Assembly (NCBI GenBank): GCA_022266195.1
Contig: WHVY01000001.1
Span: 16,182,001 to 16,246,000 of the forward strand
Length of the DNA stretch: 64,000 nt
Reading direction: 5' to 3'
Origin: Tetranychus cinnabarinus
Taxonomy: Eukaryota; Arthropoda; Arachnida; Trombidiformes; Tetranychidae
Shown in pieces: positions 54,780-64,000 of the stretch. The notes under the pieces are model-generated. The model worked only from the letters and a program-made list of their open reading frames with translations, searched no databases and was not told the DNA's origin. The position numbers were made by a program, and so were the translations under genes. Every line of letters begins with the position of its first letter. Positions within the stretch are counted from its first letter, which is position 1.

Positions 54780-57700
54780 TTAAATAATGAGGATGACAAC
54801 ACAAATTGCAATAGTTGCAATTCCAATATTAATCAAGTCGTCCACTATACGTTGATACCATGGTTTAGCGGAATTAGACATGGCCTTTTCATTTTCTTTT
54901 AGGATTCCCTTTAGCAGCTCAATTGGTGCTGGTTCCAGATCTACAGTTTCCGGATCATAAGGCATGACTTTCCAATTTATCAAGTTAGACCAGGTTGTTA
55001 TTGGTTTTGTTTCTAATTCAACTATTTTGGAAACAGTATAAGGACTACCATCGATTGCGAAGGGAAGTGATCTAGAGATTTTCAGGATCCTATTTGAGCA
55101 AGGTTTTGTCAAGTTAAACATTGTCAAATTATGTCCCATACAATAGATATAGAAGTCGTCGTTGACTATTTTGATTTGCGGTACTTTGACAATGTACTTG
55201 TTAGTCTCTAAACAGTTAGATAACTTCCATTTTCCAAAGTGAAGAGGTTTTTTACAGTTTCTCCCTGCAAATAATAGCTTTGGTTGATTCAATTCCTCTC
55301 TTGAGATTTCACAGAGTTCAGTTGATGTTTTGTTGATTATGACATATTCGGGACCATCGTATGTTTTCAAACATATTTCAGTACCATTTCTCTCCTCAAT
55401 GAGTATGAAAGGATCTGCTTTTTGCACAATGATTTCTTCTGCTATTACATCAACATCGAAAAAAAATGACAGGAAGTTTTCATCATTCGTATTTTGAGCT
55501 GAACAACTTGCTTTCGACATGGACTCAATTGGGCATTTACTTCCACATGGTAATTCAATTTTGAAGAAATTTATTGCTGAATAGGGTATTTTACCGGTGT
55601 TTAAAGCACTGGTGGGTGCTTCTGCCATGATTTCTTGCATACGGTGCAAATTATAAGTGACAGTACCCGCCATAAATGCTGTCATGGGTAAGATGTTTTT
55701 CAGTTCATTGACGTCCATTTGTAGTTGTTTAACCTGCCGAACTAGGGTATTCAAATTGTCTTGATGTACAGCTAATACCTTGGTAGATACATTCATAAAA
55801 TCATGAATTATTTCTGAACTTGATTGTGGTCTCGAGCTAGACAAGACTGTACTTGTCACGGCACCTGCACCAAACATAAATAGTGAGTAGAAGAAGTATG
55901 CTGCAGCTGGCACCCCACGTCTCGAGCGTTTAGAGACCTTTGTGCATTCTTGGATTATCTTGAGCCATCCTTCTCTTAAATAATACTGACACCTTAGGTT
56001 TATCTCTGCTAATATTTCCATGTTTGTGGTAAATTTCACGCATTCTGAAATTTGAGATTTACAAGTTTCGCTTTGTGCGAAAAGAATTTTGCAACCCTGG
56101 GCAGTCTCTACGGATCCTATATTCTGCCCTTGGTTCTTAATCCACTCCCAAGAACAGGTTGTCTCATTAACCCAGGAAGCTTTTGCCATGTCAAACAAAG
56201 TGTAAGTACCTGACTGTCTTGGGTTACATGGGTCTACAAGCATTATCGTGTAATTTACTAGTTTTCTTCCTTCCAAAAACTTATTGTCAGTTGCTCTCCA
56301 TACTAAAGGTGTTCCGTATTCATTCCCACAAACCAAGGCAATGAAGTACAGTAATGCTAAAGATATTAGCGAAACTCTGTTTCTCCTTGTTCGGATTACC
56401 TTGTGTTTAATTTGAAATGGTTTACTTTCTTTTTCGTCCACTACTTTCTCAGTTGGTTTTTCTTCCTGAATGTATGGCTTGATCTGTGACCCATGTACTC
56501 TAAATGGTTCTAAATCGTCCTTTTTGATGTAATATGTTGTTTCACCAATTTTATCCGTGATTTTGTAAGGCCCTTCATATTTGGATTCTAGTTTGTTTGA
56601 TCGGATGTTCTTCTCTCGCAAGACTGAATCTCCTATGTTAAAAGTCCTGATCTTCTTTTTGCTGTCGTGAATTTGTTTTTGCTGTTGTTTTGCTTCCTCT
56701 GAACAAATAGCTGAATGATCTTTAACCAATGCCCACTCTTGCTCGATGAATTGACAGTATTCCGATAAAGAAGTCTCCTTTTCTTTTGGCTGCAACTTTA
56801 CGTCAATGGGTAAATTTGGCTGTCGCCCATACAACAGGTAAAATGGTGATAATTTTGTGCTTGTGTTTGGACTTGAATTGTAAGCTAAGTTTATTAATGG
56901 CAAAACTTCTGCCCATTTAGCACGATTTTCATCTTGACAATAATGCATTAACATTTGGCAGATAGTCCTGTTTACTCTTTCCGTCAAACCATTTGTCTGA
57001 GGATGGTAAGGTGTTGAAAATTGCCATTTAGAATTCATGAAACGACTCAATTGTTGGACTGTTTCGGAAATGAAATTACGTCCTTGGTCGCTTAAAATAG
57101 TTTTTGGACAACCGTGTCTGCTAAGTATCTGTTCAGTCAGAAATTTTGCAGTGGAATTGGCGTTCTTTTTTCCAAGGGCCCTAAGCTCTACCCACCGAGT
57201 AAAGTAATCAGTGGCCACAATGATGTATTCTTTTCCAGAAGACTTTGGAAGAGGTCCTAGAATGTCAATTCCAAGCTTCTCAAATGGTGCTTCGACTCTT
57301 ATCGGCTGCAGCGGTGGATTTGTTTTACCTAGCCCTTGCTTGTTCATCTGACAACTATTACAGTTTTTGACGAACTTGAGGATATCTCTATTCATTTTCG
57401 GCCAGTAATATTTAGACTGAATTTTCTTATAAGTTTGTAAGGGTCCAGGGTGGCCAGAAATTGGATCATTATGATAAGATTCCAAAATTTTCGTTACCAA
57501 ATTTTCAGGCAAGACTGGGACCCAAGTGTCTCCAAACTCAGTTATTACCTTCCTTTCCAATATTCCATCCCGCATTCGATGCGAATGTTTTTGCTTCTTT
57601 CCTTTACCTTGTGTTTTACCTTCCATTTCTTGTATTTTTAATTGAACAAACGGATCACTTCGTTGTTCAGTTAATAATTCTCCTTGTTCCTCTTCTTCTT

Positions 57701-60700
57701 TCGAAATTAATAGTGTGAAAATATCATCACCTTGTTCAATGTCATCTTCGTTAATGCGATTGTAATCCGGGTCGATTGTTGGGTACCGGCTTAAACAATC
57801 AGCATCTGCATGTATTTTTCCAGATTTGTAAGTAATGGAAAAATCAAATGACTGCAGAGTTAAAGCGTAGCGCATTAGTCTAGGTGGTAGTTTAGCCTTT
57901 TTATTCAGAAAACACAGAGCACAGTGGTCAGTCACAATCTCAAAATGTATACCTTCGAGGTAGTGTCTGAATTTTTCCACTGCGTAAATGATTGCCAAAC
58001 ACTCTTTGTCGGAAATAGGATAGTTCAATTCCGCTCCTCGTATTTGCCGACTGGCAAAGGCTACTGGTTTCCATTTTTCATCATGCTTCTGTAGTAAAAT
58101 CGCGCCCAGTCCAACGTCTGAAGCATCAGTTCTCAATTGAGTTTCAAGTTGATAATTGTAGTGCGCTAAAACTGGCGCGGTGCACAATGATTCTTTTAAT
58201 TTTTCAAAAGTATTGTTTTGTTCATCAGCCCAAATAAAAGGTACATCTTGTTTGGTCAAGTGAGTCAATGGCTGTGCAATTTTTGCGAAGTCCTTTATAA
58301 ACTTGCGGTAGTAGGAGCAAAGAGCGACAAAAGACCTTACGTCTCTTAGGGTTGTTGGTATGGGAAATTGTTTGACGGCCCTGATCTTTTCTGGATCAGG
58401 CTCTTGTCCATTCTCACTGATGATGTGGCCAAGGTACAAAATCTTAGTTTGGAAGAACGTACATTTGCTAGGTTTTAATGTTAAACCCGCAGTTCTTAAT
58501 CGCTTAAAGACTGCTTCAAGTCGTTCAAAATGCTCCTTAATTGTTCTGCTAAAAATGATAATGTCATCAATGTAGACAAGACAAGTATTATATTTCAGTC
58601 CAGCGAGACAAACGTCCATTAAACGTTGAAATGTTGCTGGTGCGTTGCAGAGTCCAAAAGGCATAACTTTATATTCATACATCCCAAACTGAGTGACAAA
58701 AGCTGTTTTTGGTTGATCGACTGGATCGAGTTCCACTTGATGGTATCCACTCCGTAAGTCTAATAGACTGAAATATCGGGAACCTTGTAAAGCGTCCAAT
58801 GAAACATTAATGTTAGGAATCGGATAAGAATCTTTTACCGTTACTGCATTTAGTTTACGGTAATCTACACAGAGTCTCCATTCTCCAGTCTTTTTGCTCA
58901 CAAGTACGACAGGGGAACACCAAGGTGAGAAGGATGGGACAATAATTCCATCTTCAAGTAACTCATGTACTTGTTGTTTAGCAATGTCACGTTTGATTTG
59001 ACTCTGACTATAGGGGGATTGGGAAATCGGAGGATGATTCTCAGTTCGTATTTGGTGGACAAAAAGATTTGTTCTTCCTAGTTCATTTGAACTTACGGCG
59101 AAAACATCACGATACTCGGTTGCTAATTGACTTAACTGATCAATAACTTCCACTGATGTTCCTGGCTGTACTATTAATTCTAGTTGTGTTTCTATTGCTG
59201 CTGAACTAAATTCAGTATCCTCATTTTCATCGAAGTCACTAAACTCAGAATCGTCGTCGGTTAAAGTAATTGGCTCAACGTCAGTATCACTAAAAGCAAA
59301 ACTGTCACTATCTGGTTCTGACTCTGAACTGTCTTGTTCGGATTCCGAAGTTAAAATAGTTATTTGTTTAGTTGGATCTTTTATATTGATTGAGCCATCG
59401 GAACAATCGATTCGGATCCCTGCTTTCTTAAGTAAATCTTGTCCTATCAGAACTTCAAATTTCTTTGGCAATTGTTTCACTACTTGTAGTGGAGTTTTAA
59501 TTATTGCCTTTCTCTTCCCATCAGTAATGACGACTGCCGTATCCACCTCGCTAAGAATCGGTAGGGGTTTACCATTTGCAGCATAAGGTATTATGCCTTG
59601 ATATGGCCTAGTACCTAATTTCAGTCGATTTACAGCTTTTTCACTGATGAGTGACATTTCGGAACCAGTATCGAGCATTGCATCGCATTCGGACTTGTTT
59701 ATTTTTATTTTCTGGTGAATAAGATTCTTGGAAATAAGATTTATGCTACTAGTAACGTCTGCACTTTGAACTAGTTCATTATCTGAATCATTGTCAGTAT
59801 TATCATCTTGCAATGAAGAATCATCATCAAAGGAGTCTTCAAAATCCGTGAAGTCATCACTAAAAAAATCTTCATCCTCCGATAATTCTTCATCTGAGTT
59901 TTCAGATTCTGAATCTGTTTGAACATTAATAGTGTAATCAACTACTTGACTACTAGTGATCTTAGCTAATGGTTTTGGGTTTATTCTAACAACTGTGTTT
60001 ACTTCAAAGTCACTTTCGCTTTCGGTATCTTCGTTAGTAATGACTTTGACGTATGTTTTGCCTTTACCTTTTGGTTTAGGACTTGGAGGTCTTCCTCTCC
60101 TTTTAGGGGTTGTATTGTTTTTATTAGTATCACTTTGCGTCTCTGGCTTTTTATTTTCTTCTTGTGGTTTCTTCCAGCCACTTGTACTAGGTTTCGGTTC
60201 TGACTCTTGCTTCGGAGCCGGTTTCGGAAAATTTGGTCTATAATTAGTTTCTATTTGATTGAATTGTGGCTGAGGTATGCCTTGATGATGAAATTGAGGA
60301 GCTTGAATCACTGTATGAGGTGGATTTATTGGATACTGAGTGGGATAAAAATGTCTATAGTTTTGGTTCCTCGCTTTCCTTCTACATTCATCTTCGTTAT
60401 GACCTGCCCTATCACAAAAACTGCAATGTCTATGAGGAGTATTCTGTCTAGATAGTCGTTCGACTTTATTAGCTAGTTGTGTTACTACTCCTTGCAAATG
60501 AGTCATTGTTTCATTTAGGTTTTCTTCAGTCTGATGAAGTTTAGAAGTTTCCTCGAAGGGACCATTACAACTACACATAGCCCTCTCTGCTAATCTAGCT
60601 GACTGAATTAAAGCATTTAAATTTTGTGGGTTTTGAAGAGTAACCCCATACTTAATTTGAGGCAGCAATTTCTCCTTCGCCATACTAACAATAAACACCT

Positions 60701-61151
60701 CAGGTGTATTTTCATCAATTCGTAGACATAACTCTTGGATTTCGTATATAAAATTAATTGAAGGCTGACCTGGCATTTGTCTAGCTTGCTGAAGTTGTTG
60801 GCTCAAATAGGACCGATAATCAGCAGGACATAAGTCAGCGATCATAGCAGCTTTCAGTTCAGTATAAGTGCTAGGCTTAGGTTGATTTGAACTGAATGTG
60901 GAAGTATACCATCTTCTCGCTGTACCATCTAGGTAAGCAGGAAGGGCTTTGAACATATCGTCCTGGCTCCATCCTAAAGCCTCGGACGTATATTCAAAGT
61001 TGGTAAACCAATCAATGATATTAACCTGTTCTTCATCTCCAGTAAAAAGGGATATGGTTACAGGCATAGTGGGATATGAAACAGTACTAGTGGTTTTAGG
61101 CGCACCAATATTAGGGGTAGCCCTAGCATAAGGATTAAAGAAGCTCAGCAT
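54780..61151 (-). CDS. single-frame gag-pol-env polyprotein (2123 aa)
   Basis: Gag spans about residues 1-490, with a CCHC knuckle (CSFCDRAGHNEDEC, ~245). Next come an acidic stretch and protease (AMLDTGSEMSL, ~495). Reverse transcriptase carries LVYIDDIIIF (~860), RNase H LRTDASDVGLG (~1010), and integrase an HHCC zinc finger (~1230-1275) plus D,D35E core (D in DILGPLP, D in LSDQGRNF, E in NGLTERVNR). A GPY/F-type YEGPYKI lies near 1528. The env part begins with a hydrophobic signal-like segment (~1590-1610), has a furin-type RSRRG site (~1743) before a hydrophobic fusion-peptide-like stretch, a coiled-coil-like region, and a C-terminal membrane anchor. The ATG at 61151 is the first in frame. 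A donor-like AAG/GTGAGT at 61173 just upstream could allow a spliced env RNA. Gag, pol and env normally lie in separate frames in relatives; here there is no stop. Confidence 0.9.
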   Translation of the reverse strand: MLSFFNPYARATPNIGAPKTTSTVSYPTMPVTISLFTGDEEQVNIIDWFTNFEYTSEALGWSQDDMFKALPAYLDGTARRWYTSTFSSNQPKPSTYTELKAAMIADLCPADYRSYLSQQLQQARQMPGQPSINFIYEIQELCLRIDENTPEVFIVSMAKEKLLPQIKYGVTLQNPQNLNALIQSARLAERAMCSCNGPFEETSKLHQTEENLNETMTHLQGVVTQLANKVERLSRQNTPHRHCSFCDRAGHNEDECRRKARNQNYRHFYPTQYPINPPHTVIQAPQFHHQGIPQPQFNQIETNYRPNFPKPAPKQESEPKPSTSGWKKPQEENKKPETQSDTNKNNTTPKRRGRPPSPKPKGKGKTYVKVITNEDTESESDFEVNTVVRINPKPLAKITSSQVVDYTINVQTDSESENSDEELSEDEDFFSDDFTDFEDSFDDDSSLQDDNTDNDSDNELVQSADVTSSINLISKNLIHQKIKINKSECDAMLDTGSEMSLISEKAVNRLKLGTRPYQGIIPYAANGKPLPILSEVDTAVVITDGKRKAIIKTPLQVVKQLPKKFEVLIGQDLLKKAGIRIDCSDGSINIKDPTKQITILTSESEQDSSESEPDSDSFAFSDTDVEPITLTDDDSEFSDFDENEDTEFSSAAIETQLELIVQPGTSVEVIDQLSQLATEYRDVFAVSSNELGRTNLFVHQIRTENHPPISQSPYSQSQIKRDIAKQQVHELLEDGIIVPSFSPWCSPVVLVSKKTGEWRLCVDYRKLNAVTVKDSYPIPNINVSLDALQGSRYFSLLDLRSGYHQVELDPVDQPKTAFVTQFGMYEYKVMPFGLCNAPATFQRLMDVCLAGLKYNTCLVYIDDIIIFSRTIKEHFERLEAVFKRLRTAGLTLKPSKCTFFQTKILYLGHIISENGQEPDPEKIRAVKQFPIPTTLRDVRSFVALCSYYRKFIKDFAKIAQPLTHLTKQDVPFIWADEQNNTFEKLKESLCTAPVLAHYNYQLETQLRTDASDVGLGAILLQKHDEKWKPVAFASRQIRGAELNYPISDKECLAIIYAVEKFRHYLEGIHFEIVTDHCALCFLNKKAKLPPRLMRYALTLQSFDFSITYKSGKIHADADCLSRYPTIDPDYNRINEDDIEQGDDIFTLLISKEEEEQGELLTEQRSDPFVQLKIQEMEGKTQGKGKKQKHSHRMRDGILERKVITEFGDTWVPVLPENLVTKILESYHNDPISGHPGPLQTYKKIQSKYYWPKMNRDILKFVKNCNSCQMNKQGLGKTNPPLQPIRVEAPFEKLGIDILGPLPKSSGKEYIIVATDYFTRWVELRALGKKNANSTAKFLTEQILSRHGCPKTILSDQGRNFISETVQQLSRFMNSKWQFSTPYHPQTNGLTERVNRTICQMLMHYCQDENRAKWAEVLPLINLAYNSSPNTSTKLSPFYLLYGRQPNLPIDVKLQPKEKETSLSEYCQFIEQEWALVKDHSAICSEEAKQQQKQIHDSKKKIRTFNIGDSVLREKNIRSNKLESKYEGPYKITDKIGETTYYIKKDDLEPFRVHGSQIKPYIQEEKPTEKVVDEKESKPFQIKHKVIRTRRNRVSLISLALLYFIALVCGNEYGTPLVWRATDNKFLEGRKLVNYTIMLVDPCNPRQSGTYTLFDMAKASWVNETTCSWEWIKNQGQNIGSVETAQGCKILFAQSETCKSQISECVKFTTNMEILAEINLRCQYYLREGWLKIIQECTKVSKRSRRGVPAAAYFFYSLFMFGAGAVTSTVLSSSRPQSSSEIIHDFMNVSTKVLAVHQDNLNTLVRQVKQLQMDVNELKNILPMTAFMAGTVTYNLHRMQEIMAEAPTSALNTGKIPYSAINFFKIELPCGSKCPIESMSKASCSAQNTNDENFLSFFFDVDVIAEEIIVQKADPFILIEERNGTEICLKTYDGPEYVIINKTSTELCEISREELNQPKLLFAGRNCKKPLHFGKWKLSNCLETNKYIVKVPQIKIVNDDFYIYCMGHNLTMFNLTKPCSNRILKISRSLPFAIDGSPYTVSKIVELETKPITTWSNLINWKVMPYDPETVDLEPAPIELLKGILKENEKAMSNSAKPWYQRIVDDLINIGIATIAICVVILII

Positions 61152-61408
61152 GCTTGCAAACAAGAATGCCACTCACCTTATTCCTGTCGTAGAGCAAACG
61201 AGGACTGCAGAGGACGGACGGACGATCAACTATTGGCTGGCAACTCGCTACACTAGAGACTAGCAGCTAACTGGCAGGCAGATGACTTAACAGCTAACTG
61301 GCAGCAGATGACTCAACAGCTAACTGGCAGCAGATGACTTAACAGCTAACTGGCAGCAGATGACTCGGACGGTGATGATAATCTCAGTATCTCGGTGGAA
61401 CCTCCAAT
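61152..61408 (-). other. leader and primer binding site of the gypsy element
   Basis: Complement of 61389-61406 reads TGGAGGTTCCACCGAGAT, two bases inside the LTR end, as expected for a tRNA primer site (TGG complements the tRNA CCA end). I cannot name the tRNA. Positions 61264-61366 are about four 26-bp tandem units (CAGCTAACTGGCAGCAGATG plus ACTYAA). Confidence 0.7.
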
Positions 61409-62098
61409 TGAAAGATACTGAGATAGATAACCGAAGAAACTGGACGGAGAATAGTTGCAGCGAAAGCGTTTATTAAGCTGGGGAAAGAATACAATTTAAC
61501 AATAGAGGTATACAATAAACGGTTTACAATTAAAGGTACAATTAGTATTGACGATTAACAAGTAAGGTTTACAATTTGAACACAATTAGAGTTACAATGG
61601 TACGAGTTATAATAGAGTTACAATAGATTAGGTGGTTTTACGACTATAGGAAGGTAAAGGTAAAAGGAAGGAAAAGGGAACCACCGAATTCTACCTAGAA
61701 TTGACCGGTGGCTGGAGAACTAATTGAAGTGAACTGGGAAGTTAATATGACTTTAACAATTACAAGCGAACTCTTTTTATACTAATTTTCCATTTGACTC
61801 TCTCATTTGAATTTAGCTCACTCTATTGATTTCTTTATGATTAATTATAACTAATATTACTTTGGCTAATTAATGTTAATTAAACTTGGGTGAAATATAA
61901 TATAATTAGTCAATGGTACATCAGCTATAAACTAGAAGTTTAACCTGAAGTTGACCAGTAGTAATAATTATTGGTCATTATCACTGGTCAACCACTATGA
62001 CTAAATATTCAAGATTAAAAATGCAAACTTTCAACTAAGTGATAATCAATAAAACGATTATTTCATTTGTTACAAACATAAATTCAATTGTTACAACA
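61409..62098 (-). repeat. 5' LTR of the gypsy element
   Basis: The inner border (CA then AT then the primer site) is well supported; the outer border (TGTTGTAACAATTG at 62098) is chosen because LTRs start with TG and is less certain. The minus strand has a TATAAAAAGAG box at about 61781-61771 and an AATAAA signal near 61473, giving a U3-R-U5 order. Confidence 0.6.
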
Positions 62099-62310
62099 AT
62101 TGAGTTGAGAAATGCGAAAGAGTAAAAGTATACTAAATTAAAAAAACTTTCAAAAATTCAAATCCATAATATTCATAGCATTCATCCTCTGAAGTAAGGC
62201 CCAGGATTTTGAGCTTCTCAAGCTTAGGTTCATTATACATTCCCTCTGATCGACCTAATACAACACAATTTTTGAAATTAATACAGGAAATAAGACAAAA
62301 TGGAGCTCAC
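62099..62310. other. no gene seen
   Basis: AT-rich DNA right of the LTR. It may contain the next exon of the LRR-like fragment. Confidence 0.3.
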
Positions 62311-62490
62311 CGTCATCGTTGTAGATATTGAGTCTCTTTAGATTGAGGAAATATTTAGCTTCATAGCGGGAAGCATCCAGTCGATGACCCATCAGATAAA
62401 GTTGCGTTATTTCACTGCCAGGTCTAAATCTAAGTAAACATGGGCTTAGATAATCAGTGGAAAGCATCTCGAGGTTTCTGCAGCGATCGA
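62311..62490 (-). CDS. possible exon of a leucine-rich-repeat protein
   Basis: The minus strand reads RNLEMLSTDYLSPCLLRF, ITQLYLMGHRLDA and FLNLKRLNIYNDD, then a donor-like GTGAGC at 62310. The Leu/Ile spacing resembles F-box/LRR proteins. A candidate acceptor (CTGCAG) precedes AAACCTCGAG. Neighbouring sequence upstream contains stops and no matching exon was found, so this may be a partial or decayed gene. Confidence 0.35.
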
Positions 62491-62625
62491 TTACTTCGCA
62501 TGAGAAAAGCCAGCTTATATTTATTAAACCCTACAATTTTCGAGCATCGGCCCAAAATCTACAAAGTGTGTTTCTTGGCAATTTCAGCTGGAGTGGTGCA
62601 AAAATGCTGGAAACCTATTATCATG

Positions 62626-62655
62626 GATAAAATGGATATTATTATCCATTTTATC
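62626..62655. repeat. 30-bp palindrome
   Basis: GATAAAATGGATA and its exact complement TATCCATTTTATC are separated by four bases. Confidence 0.7.
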
Positions 62656-62699
62656 ATCGTGAATTACTACTGCCTTTAAATTCTCAAACAATGAGGCTT

Positions 62700-63590
62700 T
62701 CCAGAGTGGCTCAGAGTCCCTAGGCTTGGTTTGGGCATTACGTAAGGACGGTCAATATAATCTTCTTATGATTATCGAGTTTGATACAGACAAGGAAATA
62801 GTATGGGAACTAGTCAGGATGATCCTCGTTTATTCTGGATCATTAATGAAACAAAATATTTAATTATATATTGATTTTTTCTTAGATCTGGACGTTTATT
62901 TCAAGGGGAGAAAACTTCTGATTTTGGTAATCGTGATACGGTTTTTATTTCTAACTTTGGCATTACCAATAGACACCGTTATCATTTTTTGAATTAAGAA
63001 ATGATTGAAGTTAGTCAATTATTCTGTTCTTTTTTATTATTTTCGTTTCTGTTGACCAGAAGAGGAAATAGATCAAGAGCAGTGTTTCGCTTATCTGTGA
63101 CTGTCACTCTTTCTCGGCTGCATCATTTTAGATCGCCGACTTTCGTTTTCCAAGAATTGTTTGTCTAAATGTTTTCAACTTTATTATCATTAAATACTCA
63201 TTTCAAGCACCTACATATCTATATCTATGTATTTTTTCATTTAAACTATTTTTAGCCAATACAGTGCCAGCTACCTTTCGTTGAACGAATAACTCGACCC
63301 ATGATTTCCCAATGTCAAGAGTCAAAGCACAATCAATATGGCGATATCCATCTTATAACAGTTCCTAAACCAAAAAGTGGCATGGTATTTCCAAAGTTAA
63401 TTTAGTTTCGATCTCTGGTTCGGTCATTTTGTTTTCGAAACAGAATAGAAAGCTTTCTAGAATTGTTAGAAAAGTTTTAGATTAGAGTAAAATTGAAAAT
63501 AACGATTCTTGATTAGGTACAAGAGTAGTTAAAACTGGTCGAATCAAAAAAGAAATCATCTTACCTTTTGATATTTAGGTTGAGCTGATA
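62700..63590. other. no gene seen
   Basis: AT-rich DNA, short frames only. Confidence 0.4.
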
Positions 63591-63619
63591 TTACGTTCGA
63601 TTTATTATTGTCATCTGAG

Positions 63620-63895
63620 TCGGCTATAGAAGAAGATAATTCAGATGAAAATAATCTTCTTTCATAGATGATTCATATGACAATACTTCATCTTTGTCCT
63701 CTTCTCTACCTCCAATAGCTTCGTTTTCGTCTTGCTCCTCTTGATCAGAATAATCTTTTTGCTCCTCTAAATCGACATCTTGACCATCTAAATCTTCATT
63801 CAGCTTAGATAACCAAGATATCGACTTAGAGGAGCTTGAATTATCACAATCAAATAGATGCTTTGATACCGGAAGGGATGTAAGGTATGGTTATA
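63620..63895 (-). other. acidic low-complexity open stretch at the window edge
   Basis: The minus strand reads SSSSKSISWLSKLNEDLD, DLEEQKDYSDQEEQDENEA and EEDKDEVLSYESS. Acidic N-terminal regions like this occur in piggyBac-type transposases and in many nuclear proteins. The upstream frame has a stop near 63910 and the window ends soon after, so I cannot assign it. Confidence 0.3.
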
Positions 63896-64000
63896 GAGAA
63901 AGCTGTTTAACGAGAAAATTTTTGATTGACATCTAATATCTTCTGAAAATCAGTCCCAAACTCAGGTATCACCAAGAAACGATATTTCAACGTTGATTGT

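Larger units (their letters stand above)
54780..62098 (-). mobile_element. gypsy-class endogenous element with env, 3' LTR missing
   Basis: From the 5' side (right): LTR 61409-62098, primer binding site, leader with a 26-bp tandem repeat, then one gag-pol-env frame to 54780. No LTR copy follows the env stop; Delta-like sequence starts within 45 bp. The intact frame suggests a young insertion that lost its 3' end, or a local misassembly. The internal order (PR-RT-RNaseH-IN, then env) is that of Ty3/gypsy errantivirus-type elements of arthropods. Confidence 0.85.

Noticed and set aside
59956..60243. Plus-strand Gly/Leu-rich frame of 95 codons
   Set aside because: It is the antisense of the acidic, Lys/Pro-rich gag region of the polyprotein.

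Overview
The window is eukaryotic and looks like an arthropod. Supporting features are AT-rich DNA, small introns with GT/AG borders, a spliced secreted chitinase with a chitin-binding tail, a tandem array of insect-type gustatory-receptor-like genes, a Notch-ligand relic, mariner, LINE and LTR elements, and a fragment of eukaryotic 18S rRNA. The compact genes and large chemoreceptor family would fit a mite such as a spider mite, but nothing in the sequence proves the species.

Layout. Positions 1-9818 are ordinary gene space: an intronless phytanoyl-CoA dioxygenase-like gene (2116-2967, minus), an eight-exon GH18 chitinase (5360-7607, plus) and a four-exon receptor gene (8176-9818, minus). 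Positions 10000-12600 hold receptor fragments, a mariner-type MITE, a purine-rich tandem repeat and hairpins. Positions 12635-27020 are a nested mobile-element zone. A 4.14-kb block with remnants of a Crypton-type (DUF3504) tyrosine recombinase and a row of strong hairpins occurs twice as a near-identical direct repeat. The second copy lies inside a 6.2-kb insert bounded by ~555-bp inverted repeats, together with an 18S rRNA 3' end and an acyltransferase (nrf-6-like) fragment. That insert splits a LINE gag-like gene. A short LTR element at 29113-30855 has no recognisable gag or pol and instead carries one intact RING plus TRAF-type zinc-finger gene.

Positions 31262-51611 are the receptor array, all on the minus strand. 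It has five apparently intact genes, two broken ones and several fragments. The array arose by duplication of a unit that also contained the tail of the chitinase gene: three decayed chitinase-tail copies sit in the same convergent position beside receptors. An intact mariner interrupts one unit. One receptor has a last intron that is almost entirely a perfect 169-bp-arm palindrome.

Positions 51860-64000 hold a coiled-coil-bearing terminal-inverted-repeat element, a LINE endonuclease relic, a decayed Delta-type Notch ligand, and a gypsy-class endogenous element with gag, pol and env in one uninterrupted 2123-codon frame and an LTR only at its 5' side. Two weak gene fragments follow at the right edge.
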